This document shows, piece by piece, positions 17,267 to 25,235 of a stretch of DNA of 64,000 nt. The stretch is from Achromobacter spanius. GTDB taxonomy: Bacteria > Pseudomonadota > Gammaproteobacteria > Burkholderiales > Burkholderiaceae_B. Location: assembly GCF_003994415.1 (NCBI RefSeq), contig NZ_CP034689.1, positions 6,510,001 to 6,574,000 of the forward strand. Direction: 5' to 3'. How positions within the stretch are numbered: the first letter of the stretch is position 1; each line of letters opens with the position of its first letter. Position numbers and translations under genes: made by a program. The notes under the pieces are model-generated. The model had not been told where the DNA came from. It saw nothing but the letters and a program-made list of their open reading frames with translations, and ran no database searches.

Positions 17267-17605
17267 CTAGGCGGCAGGCGTACCTGCGGCAGGCGATCCT
17301 GCGGCAGGCGTACCTGAGGCAGGGGCGCTTGCCGCAGGAGCCGCCGCCGGCGTGGCTGCCGGCGCCGCGGCAGGCGCACCGCCTTCCGCTGCCGCCCCGG
17401 TGGACGCAGCGCCCCCGGAACCGTTACCGCGAAAATCGGTGACGTACCAGCCGGAGCCCTTGAGCTGGAATCCAGCCGCGGTCACCTGCTTGGAAAACGT
17501 GCTTTGGCCGCATTCGGGGCAAACCGAAAGGGGCGCATCGGAAATCTTCTGCAAGACGTCTTTGGCATGGCCGCAGGCGCTGCATTTATAGGCGTAGATG
17601 GGCAT
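17267..17605 (-). CDS. FmdB-family zinc ribbon protein with Ala/Pro repeat tail (112 aa)
   Basis: A small putative regulatory zinc-ribbon protein. The N-terminal 45 residues hold MPIYAYKCSACGHAKDV and CPECGQ, giving two CxxC pairs for one zinc. A FQLKGSGWYVTDF segment follows, typical of FmdB proteins. The C-terminal 45 residues are low-complexity Ala, Pro, Gly and Thr, encoded partly by 15-bp tandem repeats. The ATG at 17605 begins the conserved MPIYAYKC. It is the first gene of the run to aspS and ends 10 bp before the DUF502 gene. Confidence 0.85.
   Translation of the reverse strand: MPIYAYKCSACGHAKDVLQKISDAPLSVCPECGQSTFSKQVTAAGFQLKGSGWYVTDFRGNGSGGAASTGAAAEGGAPAAAPAATPAAAPAASAPASGTPAAGSPAAGTPAA
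17271..17330. repeat. 15-bp tandem repeat in the fmdB 3' end
   Basis: Four head-to-tail 15-bp units start at 17271, 17286, 17301 and 17316. Units 1 and 3 are identical (GCGGCAGGCGTACCT), unit 2 differs by two bases, and unit 4 is more diverged. On the coding strand each encodes a five-residue block such as GTPAA or GSPAA. The length is a multiple of three, so gain or loss of units would keep the frame. Confidence 0.85.
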
Positions 17606-17825
17606 CAAGGGCTCCCAGGCGCGCGCCCGGAAAATCATAAGCCGTCAGTCGCCAGGCAAGGAATGCCGGGAGCAACGGGAGGGCAAGGCCGGAAAAAAAT
17701 TCGGGAAAGTCTTGAATTTTAGCGGTTTTTCATTAACCGTCGGTGTCTGGCCCGGCCTGGGGCGCCGGGCGGCATCCGCCGGGGGCCGGCCGCGGCGACG
17801 CCAGCCGACTTTCCCAGGCTTTTCC

Positions 17826-19109
17826 CTATACCGGCAGCAGGAACATGATGGCCGCAACCAGGGTCGGCGCCAGCGCCGACAGGAATAGGCGGCCCGACGA
17901 AATACTGCCGTCCGGAAAGTGGTTCTTCAGAATTGCAAAGCCCGCCGGGTTGGGCGCGTTGGCAATCACGGTCAAACCGCCGCCCGTCACCGCGCCGGCC
18001 ACCAGCATGTAGCGCCAGGTCTCATTCGTGCCTTCAACCAGCGAGCCCAGATACGTCAACGCGGCGTTGTCGGTAATGGCCGTCAGCGCCGTGGCGCCCC
18101 AGAACAGAACAAAGGGCTCAAGCCCGCCCAGCAAGTCCTGCAGCCACCACTTTTGCAAGCCGCCCAACACCACCAGGCCAGCCAGGAAGAAGCCCACCAT
18201 CAGGCCTTCCTTGATCAGCAGGCGGTTCTGGTGACGCTTGTAGGCTTCCGAAAAGCCGATGAACATCATCAGCAGGCCCATGAAGATGGCCGGGTGGTGG
18301 GCGGTGAGCACCACGGCCACCAGGAACGCCAGATGCACCAGGATGACCAGCACAGGCACCGGGGGACGCGAGTCCGACCCTTCCGGCGCATCCACCCCGC
18401 CGCCCGTACCGACCGAGCGTTCCATCAGCGCCTTGCGGCAGACGAAGGTCAGGATGCCTGCGTTCAGGAAGACCGCCACCGCGGCGCGCCAGCCGAAATG
18501 CTGCACCATGTGCGCGGCGTCCCATCCGAAGGTGGAGGCCACCATCAGCACCGGCGGCGCGGCGTATGACGTCAACACACCACCGATGGACACGTTCACG
18601 AACAGCACGCCCAAGGTCAGGTACTTGAAGCCGGCGCGGCCGCTGGTGCGGAAATAGGCGTCGCGCAGCAAGATGGCGGCCAACGTCATGGCGGCGGGCT
18701 CGGTAATGAACGAGCCGCCCAGCGGCACCAGCGACATCACCACGAAGAACGTCGCCAGCTCGCGCGGCAGCGGCAGCACGCGCGCCACGATGCGCACCAT
18801 CAGCCCCACCATTTCCAGAATCGGCCGGCTGGCCGCCACCACCATGATCACAAAGACGAACAGCGGTTCGGTGAAGTTGCGCGTATCCATGTAGCCGACG
18901 GCGCTGGCGGGGCCGGACAGCGCCGCCATGGTCACGATCAGCGCAAACGCCCAGACGCCGAACACCGCCTCCACTTCGGCAAACAGATGCCAGATGCCCG
19001 CGTGCGGGCCGCCGCGGTGGGCAAGCCGCGCAAAAACGGGAACGGAAAAGGTATGAAGAACCGCCACGGCAAACAGAATGGTGGCGATGACTTCAATGGG
19101 TTGAGGCAT
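17826..19109 (-). CDS. Putative Na+/H+ antiporter (PF07399-like, 427 aa)
   Basis: An inner-membrane protein of about ten to twelve helices. It opens with IEVIATILFAVAVLHTFSVPVF, and the segment VPLGGSFITEPAAMTLAAILL (near residue 130) has the conserved Glu-Pro of the ion transporter superfamily. Another conserved stretch, GATALTAITDNAALTYLGS, is near residue 345. These match my memory of the putative Na+/H+ antiporter family PF07399; transport itself is not shown. It stands alone, with 220 bp to fmdB and a palindromic site upstream. Confidence 0.75.
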   Translation of the reverse strand: MPQPIEVIATILFAVAVLHTFSVPVFARLAHRGGPHAGIWHLFAEVEAVFGVWAFALIVTMAALSGPASAVGYMDTRNFTEPLFVFVIMVVAASRPILEMVGLMVRIVARVLPLPRELATFFVVMSLVPLGGSFITEPAAMTLAAILLRDAYFRTSGRAGFKYLTLGVLFVNVSIGGVLTSYAAPPVLMVASTFGWDAAHMVQHFGWRAAVAVFLNAGILTFVCRKALMERSVGTGGGVDAPEGSDSRPPVPVLVILVHLAFLVAVVLTAHHPAIFMGLLMMFIGFSEAYKRHQNRLLIKEGLMVGFFLAGLVVLGGLQKWWLQDLLGGLEPFVLFWGATALTAITDNAALTYLGSLVEGTNETWRYMLVAGAVTGGGLTVIANAPNPAGFAILKNHFPDGSISSGRLFLSALAPTLVAAIMFLLPV

Positions 19110-19193
19110 AGGAGGGACTTCCGAAATAAAGAATCACGCAACGGGAATTCACGCGAGGCGAGCGCGATCCGGCGCTGCTGACCGAACAAGGCA

Positions 19194-19230
19194 GGCAATA
19201 TAACGCAGGCATATTGCCGTGTAACGCAGG
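19194..19230. promoter_or_regulatory. Inverted and direct repeat upstream of the antiporter gene
   Basis: GGCAATAT (19194-19201) and ATATTGCC (19211-19218) form a perfect inverted repeat around a 9-bp spacer. TAACGCAGG is repeated at 19201-19209 and 19222-19230. The site lies about 85 bp upstream of the antiporter start, where a regulator could bind. The binding protein is unknown. Confidence 0.4.
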
Positions 19231-19288
19231 GTCTATACCAACACGCCCCGCGCCAAGCCCGATACGCCGGCCCGCTCCAGGGCCCTGC

Positions 19289-20185
19289 CTAGCTGATCGG
19301 CGCGGGCGGTTCCGCGCCCTGCTGCGCCGCCTTCATCTCCATCAACAGACTGTGCAGCATTTCGGTGGACAAGCCGTGCAGCACCAGGCGGTAGCCCGCG
19401 CGCAAGGTCGACATGGGCACCAGCGGATGGCTGTTGTTGACCAGAATCAGGTGCTGCGGCGCGCCCAGCAACTTGGCCGCGTAGATGCCAATGGTTTCGT
19501 CCAGCTGCAACGAATTGGCCGCACGCCAGAAGTCGTTGTCGGTCAGCATCAGCTGATACAGCGGCGTGAACAGTTCGATGGCGCTTTGAAGGTCCAGGAA
19601 GTTCAGCCTGCCCTGCGGCATGTCTTCCAGCTTCAGCGGCGGGTCCTGGATCATCGAAAAGTCGACTGTCTCGGGCGCGTGCATTTCCACGCCAGCTTCG
19701 CGCAGCGCCTGGTTCAAGCGGATGACGAAGTTGAACAGGTTCAGGTCGTGCTTGACGAAGAGTTCGTCCTTCAGATCATCAATCTCCATTGGCTCAAGCG
19801 GCGTGGTGGTGATCGGCACCGGGGAATTGGCGGCGATGAACGCCAGCACCTGCGCGCCCAGATGGAAGTGACGCAGGATCAGCCAGTTGGCCTCGGGCGA
19901 CACGAAACGCTTGAGCCCCCAGGCCAGAATGCGATGCAGCAGCTTTGAATGCGACCAGCGGCGCGGCACGAACGTCTTCACTACCTGGATCAGGATGATG
20001 AAGGCGCGCGCCAGCGGCCGCAGAAACGGCAATAGGTATTGACGCGAGGCGCAACTGGAATCCGTCAGCCAGGCCTTTTTCACCTTGTCCGGCAAGGGTG
20101 TGCTGCGGTCCAGATACAGGGCAAGCCAGGGATTGGGGTCGGCCGGGTCGTGCGGCTTGGCCAGAAATTCGGGTTCCTTGCTCAT
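19289..20185 (-). CDS. Uncharacterised protein of the ketosynthase-diiron lipid cluster (298 aa)
   Basis: I do not recognise a characterised family. The protein is mostly helical, with a hydrophobic stretch near residues 60-72 (ARAFIILIQVVKTF). Segments rich in possible metal or catalytic residues are ILRHFHLGAQ near 104 and KHDLNLFNF near 145. LQLDETIGIYAAKLLG lies near 230. There is no signal peptide. The ATG at 20185 overlaps the stop of the ketosynthase-oxidase fusion (ATGA), so the two are translationally coupled and probably work together. It is the last gene of the four-gene run that starts at 23814. Confidence 0.7.
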   Translation of the reverse strand: MSKEPEFLAKPHDPADPNPWLALYLDRSTPLPDKVKKAWLTDSSCASRQYLLPFLRPLARAFIILIQVVKTFVPRRWSHSKLLHRILAWGLKRFVSPEANWLILRHFHLGAQVLAFIAANSPVPITTTPLEPMEIDDLKDELFVKHDLNLFNFVIRLNQALREAGVEMHAPETVDFSMIQDPPLKLEDMPQGRLNFLDLQSAIELFTPLYQLMLTDNDFWRAANSLQLDETIGIYAAKLLGAPQHLILVNNSHPLVPMSTLRAGYRLVLHGLSTEMLHSLLMEMKAAQQGAEPPAPIS

Positions 20186-22113
20186 GCTGCATCGCCCTCC
20201 ATGACGTGATGGAACTGCATCAGATACAAGGCCGCCGTACGACGCGCGGTGTCCACGATGCGTTGTTCGGCGCGGCCATCTTCGTCGCAATCCAGCGCCA
20301 GTTCCACCGCCGACAGCCAACGCGCCAGGTGATGCTCGTCGTTGTGGCCGTGGTATTCCAGAAAGCGGAAGGCGTCGGGCGGCAGCTTCAGGCTGGCTTT
20401 CAACAGCGGCAGCAGCGCCGGCACGATGCGCTGGCCGGTGCCTTCGATGATGTAGATGGCGCCCAGCAAGCCAATCGGGTCGCGCGTGGCGGCCAGACCG
20501 TGCAGATAGGCGTTCAGCGCTTCGCCGCCGGGGTTGCGGCGCAGCGCGTCGATGTTGTCGACCGCGCCGCCCGCCGTTTGATAATCCTGGAACAGAATCT
20601 GGAAGTCGTTCTGCTCTTCGCCGGCATGCATGTCGATCAGCGCGGCCAGCGGCGCGTATTGCTCCGTCAGCGACGCGGCGCCCTCGCGCATCCACTTGCT
20701 GCCTTCACGCACCTGCGGAATCCAGTTCTCCATCCAGTTCAGGTAGTCGGCCGTCTGGAATTGGCGGTTGCGCAGCCGGCGCACTACCGGCGTGCGCCAT
20801 ACTCGCGAACGGTAGTCGTGCCAGATCGCGGCCAGCTCGGTCAGCAGTTGGCCCAGGCCTTGCGGGGCCATGTCAGGGTCGTGCGGGGGCGCGATGGCGT
20901 CGGCGTCATCGCTTTGCGTGTCGTCGCGGGTCGCCGGCTTGGCGGCGGACGTCGTGATTCCGGTCGCGGCTGGCGCATGTACCGCCTCAGCCTCCAGCAG
21001 CATGTAGGCCGCCATGAAGCGCCCCGATTCCGGGATGTAGCAGAAGATCTGCTCGCCCGGCTTGATCTCTCGCGTTTCCAGGAACTCGGCCAGCATGATC
21101 AGGATCGATGCCGCGCCCGTGTTGCCGCGCCACGTCAGATTGCTGAACCAGCGCTCGCGCGGAATCACCAGGCCCGCCTTCTCCATCAGGTCTTCGACCA
21201 CGGGAATGAATTTCTCGGATGAGTAATGGCACAGGAAATGGTCCACCTGGTCCGGGTCCAGCCAACCATCGCGCACCAGCTTGGCGTACTCGTGGATACC
21301 GATGTCGAACAGATGCGGCAACAGGCGGATGTCCTGGCGCAGCGACAGCGCGCCGTCGGCCTCGGCCTCGTTCCAGGACGGATAATCCAGATGGCCCTTT
21401 TGGCGATCAGCGGACAGGCCCAACTGCATGCACACGGGGTAGTCGCCCGAGAACGAGCGCTGATGCACCCATTTCAATTTCAGCCGCACGCCGCTGGACG
21501 CCCCCGCCAGCGCGCGGCCCGAGTTGCCCAGCAGCAACGCGCCCGCGCCGTCCGACAGCATCCAGCGCAGGAAGTGCGCGTCGAAGTCCGCGTCATAGCC
21601 GCGCGCCGCGAAGCGCGACCGCTTGAACAGGCGCGACGGCAGTTCGCTGGCTACGGCCAGGGCGCTGGCGTGTCCGCCCATCTCCACGCCCTGCGCCGCC
21701 ACCTGGATCGCCGACACACCGGCCGCGCAAATGCCATGTACCGACAGCGTTTCCATGGGCTGCGCGGCAAGCTCGCCCTGGATCATGTTGGCAAAGCCCG
21801 GCATCAGGGCGTCACCACCCGACGATCCGCTGGTCAGCAAGGACACGGCGGCAAGCTCACTGTCATTGCGCCGCAGGCAGTCGCGGATGGCGTTGGCCGC
21901 CAGTTGCGCGTTGGTGTAGACGGTCTGGCCTTCCGGATCAATGGCGTAGTAGCGCTGCTTGATGCCGTTCTCGGCAAGGATGCGGCTTTTGATGCGGCTG
22001 GACATCCGGTTCAGCGGCGCGATGTAGCGGTCCATGGCGTCGTTGGACACGGCTTCGCCCGGCATGAAATAGCCGGCGCTTTCCAGGTAGACACGATTAA
22101 ACGCGATGGGCAT
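20182..22113 (-). CDS. Beta-ketoacyl synthase III-like protein fused to a heme-oxygenase-like diiron oxidase domain (643 aa)
   Basis: Residues 1 to about 375 are a KAS III (FabH-like) thiolase-fold domain. The triad is visible: Cys129 in HGICAAGVSA, His296 in LCHYSSEKF and Asn331 in WRGNTGAAS. A linker of about 45 residues rich in Ala, Asp and Pro follows. Residues about 420 to 640 are all-helical, with candidate iron ligands in MHAGEEQND (496-503), YIIEGTGQR (Glu557) and YHGHNDEHH (587-595). That is the ligand pattern of TenA/PqqC/UndA-type iron redox enzymes. The N-terminal half may belong to the StlD/DarB-like ketosynthases (from memory, unverified). The ATG at 22113 has a GAGG ribosome site. 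The likely role is condensation and oxidative tailoring of a fatty acyl chain. Confidence 0.8.
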   Translation of the reverse strand: MPIAFNRVYLESAGYFMPGEAVSNDAMDRYIAPLNRMSSRIKSRILAENGIKQRYYAIDPEGQTVYTNAQLAANAIRDCLRRNDSELAAVSLLTSGSSGGDALMPGFANMIQGELAAQPMETLSVHGICAAGVSAIQVAAQGVEMGGHASALAVASELPSRLFKRSRFAARGYDADFDAHFLRWMLSDGAGALLLGNSGRALAGASSGVRLKLKWVHQRSFSGDYPVCMQLGLSADRQKGHLDYPSWNEAEADGALSLRQDIRLLPHLFDIGIHEYAKLVRDGWLDPDQVDHFLCHYSSEKFIPVVEDLMEKAGLVIPRERWFSNLTWRGNTGAASILIMLAEFLETREIKPGEQIFCYIPESGRFMAAYMLLEAEAVHAPAATGITTSAAKPATRDDTQSDDADAIAPPHDPDMAPQGLGQLLTELAAIWHDYRSRVWRTPVVRRLRNRQFQTADYLNWMENWIPQVREGSKWMREGAASLTEQYAPLAALIDMHAGEEQNDFQILFQDYQTAGGAVDNIDALRRNPGGEALNAYLHGLAATRDPIGLLGAIYIIEGTGQRIVPALLPLLKASLKLPPDAFRFLEYHGHNDEHHLARWLSAVELALDCDEDGRAEQRIVDTARRTAALYLMQFHHVMEGDAA

Positions 22114-22145
22114 GTGACAGGCCTCGTTGGGGAAAGGATAGGGCG

Positions 22146-23078
22146 CTAGCGGACATGCTCGGGCGCCATGCGGGAACGGCTGCGCAAACGCGGCACGAAC
22201 GCCGCCAACACGAAGACCCGGCACATATAGGGCAGCAGCCCGCGCTCATTGAGTACCGGGTCGACGCCCGCGCGATAGTGCTCGCGATGCAGTCGGGTCA
22301 GTTCGGACCAATGCGCGCGCGGATGCTCGTGATGCGCGGTGTGCAGGCCGATATTGAACAACAACGGGTTGACCAGCCCTTCGAAATTACGCGCGTAGTT
22401 CAGGCCCGCAACCTGGCGCGGCCCGCCATCGGCATGCGCATGCTGCAAGTAATTGGTGGCCAGCAGCCAGTGCAATCCGTGCAATTGCGGCACGATCACC
22501 AGCACCAGCGCCTTGACGGGGTTGACCATCAGCAGCCCGCCCCACAAGCCCAGCCACGCGCCGTATTGCGCCAGGCAATAACGCCAGGCGCCTGGCCAAT
22601 GGCGGCGCAGCCGGCCCAGCCACGCGAAAAACAGCGGGTACAGCACCCAACCCGCCTGCAGCGGGTGTAGCAGGTAGCCCGCAAGGTGATTCGTGTCGCC
22701 GCCAAAGCGATAGGTGCGCGCCACGTCGCGTTCGCCGTGCTTGAACCGGTGATGGTTGGCCACATGCGCCGGATAGAACACAAACGTGGGGTGCCCTTGC
22801 AGCAGCGTGATCCAGAAATCGGTGGCGCGATTGGTCCAGCGGCCGCGCCACATGCGCAGATGCGTGTGGTTGTGGTGGATGACGCCGATGCCCAGCGTCA
22901 GGAAAAGCATCAGCACGTAGAGCGGCCACCAAATGCCGTAGACCCATTGCCAGGCCGCCAACGCGGGCAGCGCGGCCAGGTAAGCCAGGCTTTGCCAATC
23001 GCGCGGGTTACGCAGCGACGGCAGTCGGCGCCGAATGCTAAGCCCTTGCGCCAACAGATTCTCTGCGCTGAAACGCAT
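22146..23078 (-). CDS. Membrane fatty acid desaturase (310 aa)
   Basis: An integral-membrane diiron desaturase. Three histidine boxes are visible: HHNHTH (68-73), HVANHH (105-110) and HTAHH near residue 255. A further HAH-containing loop (YLQHAHADGG) is near 220. Two hydrophobic hairpins lie between the boxes, as expected for the FA_desaturase fold. The gene overlaps the upstream hydroxylase by 41 bp and is followed 32 bp later by the ketosynthase-oxidase fusion. The substrate chain length and double-bond position are unknown. Confidence 0.85.
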   Translation of the reverse strand: MRFSAENLLAQGLSIRRRLPSLRNPRDWQSLAYLAALPALAAWQWVYGIWWPLYVLMLFLTLGIGVIHHNHTHLRMWRGRWTNRATDFWITLLQGHPTFVFYPAHVANHHRFKHGERDVARTYRFGGDTNHLAGYLLHPLQAGWVLYPLFFAWLGRLRRHWPGAWRYCLAQYGAWLGLWGGLLMVNPVKALVLVIVPQLHGLHWLLATNYLQHAHADGGPRQVAGLNYARNFEGLVNPLLFNIGLHTAHHEHPRAHWSELTRLHREHYRAGVDPVLNERGLLPYMCRVFVLAAFVPRLRSRSRMAPEHVR

Positions 23079-23814
23079 CCAGCTGCGGGGCCGCGGCGTC
23101 GGCGGTCAGGCGGGTGCGGAACAAGCGGTCCATGAAGGTGAACTGAAAGCCGTAATTGCCGTTGTAGCAAGCGTGGTGCAGATGGTGGCGCCGGCTGGCG
23201 GCGAACCAGTGCGCGTAGGACACCTTGGGGAAAAAATCGTAGTTGGCGTGCCCGATGCAATTGAAGAACAGGCTGAACAGCGGCACCGACGCCAGCGCCC
23301 AGAAACTGAAATCGTGCAACACCATGGGCAGCAAGATCACGTTGCCCAGCATCAGCGCTTCAATCGGGTGAAAGCTGTAGGTCGAGAACGGCGTGGTCAC
23401 CACCGACCGATGATGCGGCAGGTGAAAGCGGCGCAGCGGCTTGGTATGCAGCAGCCGGTGGTTGACCCAGAAATGCACGTCGTTCCAGGCCACCAGCACC
23501 AGGATTTCAAGCATCACTTTCTGCCAGCTTGGGTTCGGGTCCAGATGCGCCCAGCCCAGTTGCAGCAGGCCCCAGGGAAAGATCATGCCGGTGCCGAACA
23601 GCAGGATGGACAAGCCAGATTGCGCCAGCTCGCGCCGCATCTGGCCAGGGGCCAGCGGGCGCGGGTCCAGCGGCCGCCCCATGCCCAGCGCCGGCAACAC
23701 GTGCCGCGTCAGCAGCCACGTAGCCGCGCCGAAGGCCAGATAGATACCGCCGAAGAACAGCAGCCCCGCCAGCATTACCTGCCACGCGGACAAGGCTTCA
23801 AATGCTTGAGCCAT
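23038..23814 (-). CDS. Sterol desaturase / fatty acid hydroxylase superfamily protein (258 aa)
   Basis: An integral-membrane diiron oxygenase. The N-terminal half has helices at about 13-35 and 65-90. Histidine motifs follow: HFWVNHRLLHT (near 113), RFHLPHHRS (near 128) and RRHHLHHACYNGNYG (near 210), the superfamily pattern HxxxH, HxxHH, HxxHH. It is the first gene of the four-gene lipid cluster and overlaps the desaturase start by 41 bp. Bacteria rarely make sterols, so a fatty acyl or polyketide-like lipid substrate is more likely. Confidence 0.85.
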   Translation of the reverse strand: MAQAFEALSAWQVMLAGLLFFGGIYLAFGAATWLLTRHVLPALGMGRPLDPRPLAPGQMRRELAQSGLSILLFGTGMIFPWGLLQLGWAHLDPNPSWQKVMLEILVLVAWNDVHFWVNHRLLHTKPLRRFHLPHHRSVVTTPFSTYSFHPIEALMLGNVILLPMVLHDFSFWALASVPLFSLFFNCIGHANYDFFPKVSYAHWFAASRRHHLHHACYNGNYGFQFTFMDRLFRTRLTADAAAPQLDAFQRRESVGARA

Positions 23815-23948
23815 GAACGTTTTGTTTCACCCGAAGAATGGCCGCATGATAAGCAATCCGTCAGCTTCCCGGTGATGCATGTATTACCAAATGCATCAAG
23901 GCACCACAAAGCGGAAGAGCCTTGCTCTTGCTACGGCCTGACTCCGGG

Positions 23949-24842
23949 CTAGTGGCAGGGATACCGGCGGTTCAGGCTGGCCACCGCCGCGTCCAGGCGC
24001 GTCGCCAACGCCGCGCTGGCCGCGGGCATGGGCAGCCGCAATTCGTCGGTCAACAAACCTTGCCGCCCCAGTTGCGCCTTCAACGGTCCCGGGTTCGGCT
24101 CTTCAAACGCCAACTGGATGACGGGCGCCAAGGCATGAAACAAGCTGCGCGCCAGATCCAGTTGTTGGCCCCGCACCGCTTGATACATCGCCACGAACAG
24201 GTCGGGCCGCAAGTGCGCGGCGGCCGCGATCATGCCGGTGCCCCCCAGGCAAAGCACCGACAGCGTTTGCAGGTCTTCACCCGCCAGCACGTTCATCTGG
24301 CCGTCGGCGATCAATGCCAGCGTCTTGTCCAGGGCCCCCCCGCAATCCTTGATGGCGGCAATGTTCGGATGCGCCGCCAGCGACAGCAAGGTCGATGTGT
24401 CCAGCGTGGTGCCCGTGCGGTACGGAATGTCGTAGAGCACCAGGGGAAAGCGCGAAGCATCGGCCAGACAGCGGAAATAGGCGGCGGCCCCTTCTTGCCC
24501 GGCCCGCACGTAGTACGGCGCGGGCGCCAGAATGCCCGCCAGCGGCCGGGTGCCAAAGGCCGACAGGCGTTGCAGCACATGCCCCTGGTGGTTGCCGGCC
24601 AGGCCCATGATGACCGGCAGCCTGCCGGCTTCAGTCAACACCGCGTCCAGCACGGCCAACTGCTCGGCGTCGTCCAGCGAGGCGGCCTCGCCCGTGCTGC
24701 CGCACACGACCAGCCCGTTCACGCCCGCCGCGGCATAGTGGCGCACCAGTCGGCGCAATGCGCCGCCGTCAACGGCGCCGCCAGCAAATGGGGTAACCAA
24801 GGGCACCCAGACGCCCTGGAACACAGATTGTTGAATAGACAT
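23949..24842 (-). CDS. Dihydrodipicolinate synthase family aldolase (DapA-like, 297 aa)
   Basis: A class I TIM-barrel aldolase. Markers are GLVVCGSTGEAASL (pyruvate-binding Thr near residue 49), YDIPYRTG (catalytic Tyr) and AAIKDCGG (Schiff-base Lys). The length equals DapA. It stands alone, with no lysine genes near, so it could be true 4-hydroxy-tetrahydrodipicolinate synthase or one of the many DapA-like lyases of sugar acids. A long leader with alternative hairpins lies upstream. Confidence 0.8.
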   Translation of the reverse strand: MSIQQSVFQGVWVPLVTPFAGGAVDGGALRRLVRHYAAAGVNGLVVCGSTGEAASLDDAEQLAVLDAVLTEAGRLPVIMGLAGNHQGHVLQRLSAFGTRPLAGILAPAPYYVRAGQEGAAAYFRCLADASRFPLVLYDIPYRTGTTLDTSTLLSLAAHPNIAAIKDCGGALDKTLALIADGQMNVLAGEDLQTLSVLCLGGTGMIAAAAHLRPDLFVAMYQAVRGQQLDLARSLFHALAPVIQLAFEEPNPGPLKAQLGRQGLLTDELRLPMPAASAALATRLDAAVASLNRRYPCH

Positions 24843-24945
24843 GAGAACACTCCTTCGATGTAGGCGGACCGCGGTTGGACCGTACAGAAGTGCTCGGGAT
24901 ACCAGGGGATGCGCGCGGAGGCGCTGCTGCGCCGCCAGGAGGCCG

Positions 24946-24990
24946 CTGTTCCGTCGCCCATCTGACGGAACAGCATGCTCCGGTCAGATG
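24946..24990. promoter_or_regulatory. Overlapping alternative hairpins in the dapA-like leader
   Basis: CTGTTCCGTC (24946-24955) pairs with GACGGAACAG (24964-24973), a perfect 10-bp stem with an 8-base loop. CATCTGAC (24959-24966) pairs with GTCAGATG (24983-24990). The stems share 24964-24966 and the second encloses the right arm of the first, so they exclude each other. The element lies 104-148 bp upstream of the dapA-like start, in a 393-bp gap (24843-25235). I see no other element there except a T6 run at about 24999. Confidence 0.45.
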
Positions 24991-25235
24991 AGCGGCTGTT
25001 TTTTGGATTTCAGGCCGACCGCAGCCAACACCACGCCCAGGGCGCGGATGCAGGAAACGGATTGGATGGCCTGATGAATCATGAATGAATAAAACGATAA
25101 GACGCGCCAACAAGACACAGGTGGCGGCTGATGCGGAAATCTACCGGGCGGCCGTCAACGTGTCAACGGCGCGCGGTGGCGGGCGGCTTGCGCGCATAGG
25201 ACGGCTCGAAGGCGCTCAGCCCGCCCTTGTCTCGC

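Noticed and set aside
17271..17330. Repeats considered as a CRISPR array
   Set aside because: Units are 15 bp, directly adjacent with no spacers, and lie inside a coding frame.
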